Assembly: GCA_030638405.1 (NCBI GenBank)
Contig: DAOWER010000159.1
Coordinates: 1-17,536 of the forward strand
Reading direction: 5' to 3'
DNA: 17,536 nucleotides
Source: Candidatus Eiseniibacteriota bacterium
GTDB lineage: Bacteria > Joyebacterota > Joyebacteria > Joyebacterales > Joyebacteraceae
Position numbers and translations under genes: made by a program
The notes under the pieces: model-generated
Databases searched by the model: none
The model's input: only the letters and a program-made list of their open reading frames with translations
What the model was told of the DNA's origin: nothing
Shown: positions 16,312 through 17,536 of the stretch, piece after piece
How positions within the stretch are numbered: the stretch's first letter is position 1
Layout of the letters: every line of letters begins with the position of its first letter

Positions 16312-17536
16312 CGCTGCCTCCGCCCGCATCGCCGGCAACATCCCCGCTACCGTTCCCGCCGACACCGCCACGCGTACCCTCGCCGCCGTCCCCCGCGTCA
16401 TCCGGTTCAGCCGGTGGCTTCTCGGGTGGGTCCTCGATCCTGAAGTACGCCTTCATGATCTCCCGGGCGATGGGCGCGGCGATCGCGCCGCCACCGCCCG
16501 CGTTCTCAGCGATAACGGCCAGCGCGATCGTTGGGTCATCGGCCGGAGCGTACGCTATGAAGCAGGAGTGGTCCTCGCCGTGCGGGTTCTGCACCGTCCC
16601 CGTCTTGCCGGCGACCTCCATGCCCTCTATGCGTGCCAGTTTCCCGGTCCCGTTCTGTGCTTCCACGACGTCCACCATCGCCTGTCGCAGGAGCCTCATT
16701 GTGCTGTCCCTGTAGGGCAGGCGGTAGGCCACGCTGCTCCGGGCCGTGCCTATCGTACGCCCGGAGTACGTCTCGACGCGCTTGAAGAGGTGCGGGGTGT
16801 ACACGGCACCCGAGTTAGCGATGCCGCAGGCGAGGCACGCGGCCTGCAGGGGCGTCACGAGCAGTTCCCCCTGGCCGATCGACAGATTGATTACTACTCC
16901 CCTGCTCCACTTCTTCTTGCCGTATCTACGGTCATACCAGGCGGGCGTCGGGACGTTCCCCGCGGCCTCGCCGGCGATGTCGATTCCCGTCCTTCTTCCC
17001 AGCCCGCTTCGCTCCGCCCAGTCCATCAGAGTGGCGACGCCGAGCTTCGCGCCTACCTGGTACATGAAGACATCGCACGACTCCACGATGCCGTCAAGCA
17101 CGTCGGTGAGGCCGTGCCCCTCGGGCTTCCAGCATCGAAAGGTCCTGATGCCGTACTTGTATGCTCCCCTGCACATGACGCGGGTTCCCCGTCCGATGAC
17201 GCCCGTCTCGAGGCCGGCGCCGGCCGTCACGAGCTTGAACGGGCTCCCGGGCGGGTAGAGCGCCTGGATCGCTCTGTTGAGGAGCGGGTGCGTGGGCGAC
17301 GATGCCAGCTCGCGCCACTCGTCGGTCGAGACACCCCCCGCGAGCGCGTTCGGGTTCGGGGACGGGTGAGACGCCATCACCAGCACCTCGCCCGTTCGGG
17401 GCTCTATGGCGACCACGGCTCCGGCGGCGTGGTTCTTGAGGGCCTTCTCGGCGGCGCGCTGAGCCTCGGCGTCTATCGTCACGATCAGGTTGTGTCCGGG
17501 TCTGATATCTCGCGAGGGCCCGCCCAAGAGCGGGTA
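16298..17536 (-). CDS. mrdA: Penicillin-binding protein 2, C-terminal part (window edge)
   Basis: Incomplete: the frame is open to the window edge at 17536, so the N-terminal membrane anchor and pedestal domain lie outside. What remains is the transpeptidase domain that cross-links peptidoglycan during cell elongation with RodA. The three active-site motifs are visible: SPFK with the nucleophile Ser codon at 17243-17245 (PPGSPFK), the S-C-D triad in VESCDVFMYQ (the SxN/SxD motif), and KTG at 16598-16606 in AGKTGTVQN. LSIGQGELLVTPLQ is also typical. After the domain comes a tail of about 45 residues, rich in Pro, then Gly and Asp, of no known role. The gene ends inside the first codons of rodA. 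Confidence 0.95.
   Translation of the reverse strand, partial: YPLLGGPSRDIRPGHNLIVTIDAEAQRAAEKALKNHAAGAVVAIEPRTGEVLVMASHPSPNPNALAGGVSTDEWRELASSPTHPLLNRAIQALYPPGSPFKLVTAGAGLETGVIGRGTRVMCRGAYKYGIRTFRCWKPEGHGLTDVLDGIVESCDVFMYQVGAKLGVATLMDWAERSGLGRRTGIDIAGEAAGNVPTPAWYDRRYGKKKWSRGVVINLSIGQGELLVTPLQAACLACGIANSGAVYTPHLFKRVETYSGRTIGTARSSVAYRLPYRDSTMRLLRQAMVDVVEAQNGTGKLARIEGMEVAGKTGTVQNPHGEDHSCFIAYAPADDPTIALAVIAENAGGGGAIAAPIAREIMKAYFRIEDPPEKPPAEPDDAGDGGEGTRGGVGGNGSGDVAGDAGGGSDAGP
16317..16321 (-). promoter_or_regulatory. Ribosome binding site deciding the rodA start
   Basis: GGAGG on the minus strand, 5 nt before ATG 16311, lying inside the end of the PBP2 gene. It supports this start over ATG codons at 16329, 16341 and 16401 in the same frame. 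Confidence 0.7.

Overview
The window is a GC-rich, densely packed bacterial chromosome segment. Every gene I can support lies on the minus strand, so transcription runs from high to low coordinates. The cell is Gram-negative: there is a PorV/PorQ-type outer-membrane barrel, a large secreted peptidase with a FlgD-like C-terminal sorting domain, and an Lgt enzyme. The C25 peptidase with a type IX secretion (T9SS)-like tail, next to a PorV homologue, points to the FCB superphylum. The high GC and the style of the lipoprotein suggest a little-cultured lineage (Eisenbacteria, Krumholzibacteria, Latescibacteria or Gemmatimonadota-like) rather than classical Bacteroidetes. That placement is inference; there is no rRNA to test it.

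Reading in transcription order: (1) 17536-14274, elongasome and envelope genes: the C-terminal part of PBP2 (mrdA, cut by the window edge), rodA overlapping it by 14 nt, and lgt 4 nt after rodA. (2) 14216-13428, a ComF-family phosphoribosyltransferase. (3) 13431-7470, a glycolytic operon starting from a well-formed sigma-70 promoter whose -35 box covers the comF stop codon: phosphofructokinase of the pyrophosphate-dependent type, class II fructose-bisphosphate aldolase, GAPDH, phosphoglycerate kinase, triosephosphate isomerase, then secG, tRNA-Leu(GAG) and a strong intrinsic terminator. (4) 7408-6755, a helix-hairpin-helix DNA glycosylase. (5) 6544-82, a secretion/surface cluster: a C25 (gingipain/PorU-like) peptidase, a 99-residue unknown protein, a PorV-like barrel and an Ig-domain lipoprotein, closed by a 15-bp hairpin at 11-45.

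How the parts work together: block 3 covers fructose-6-phosphate to 3-phosphoglycerate. With a PPi-type PFK the upper step would be reversible, so the operon could serve glycolysis and gluconeogenesis. Block 5 resembles the porU-porV pair of the Bacteroidetes T9SS and is the most interesting region. Block 1 makes and shapes the wall and supplies Lgt, which would lipidate proteins such as the block 5 lipoprotein.

No mobile elements, CRISPR arrays, phage genes or integration scars were seen. No stretch over 300 nt lacks a gene; the largest gap (6545-6754) probably holds the promoter of the C25 peptidase operon.
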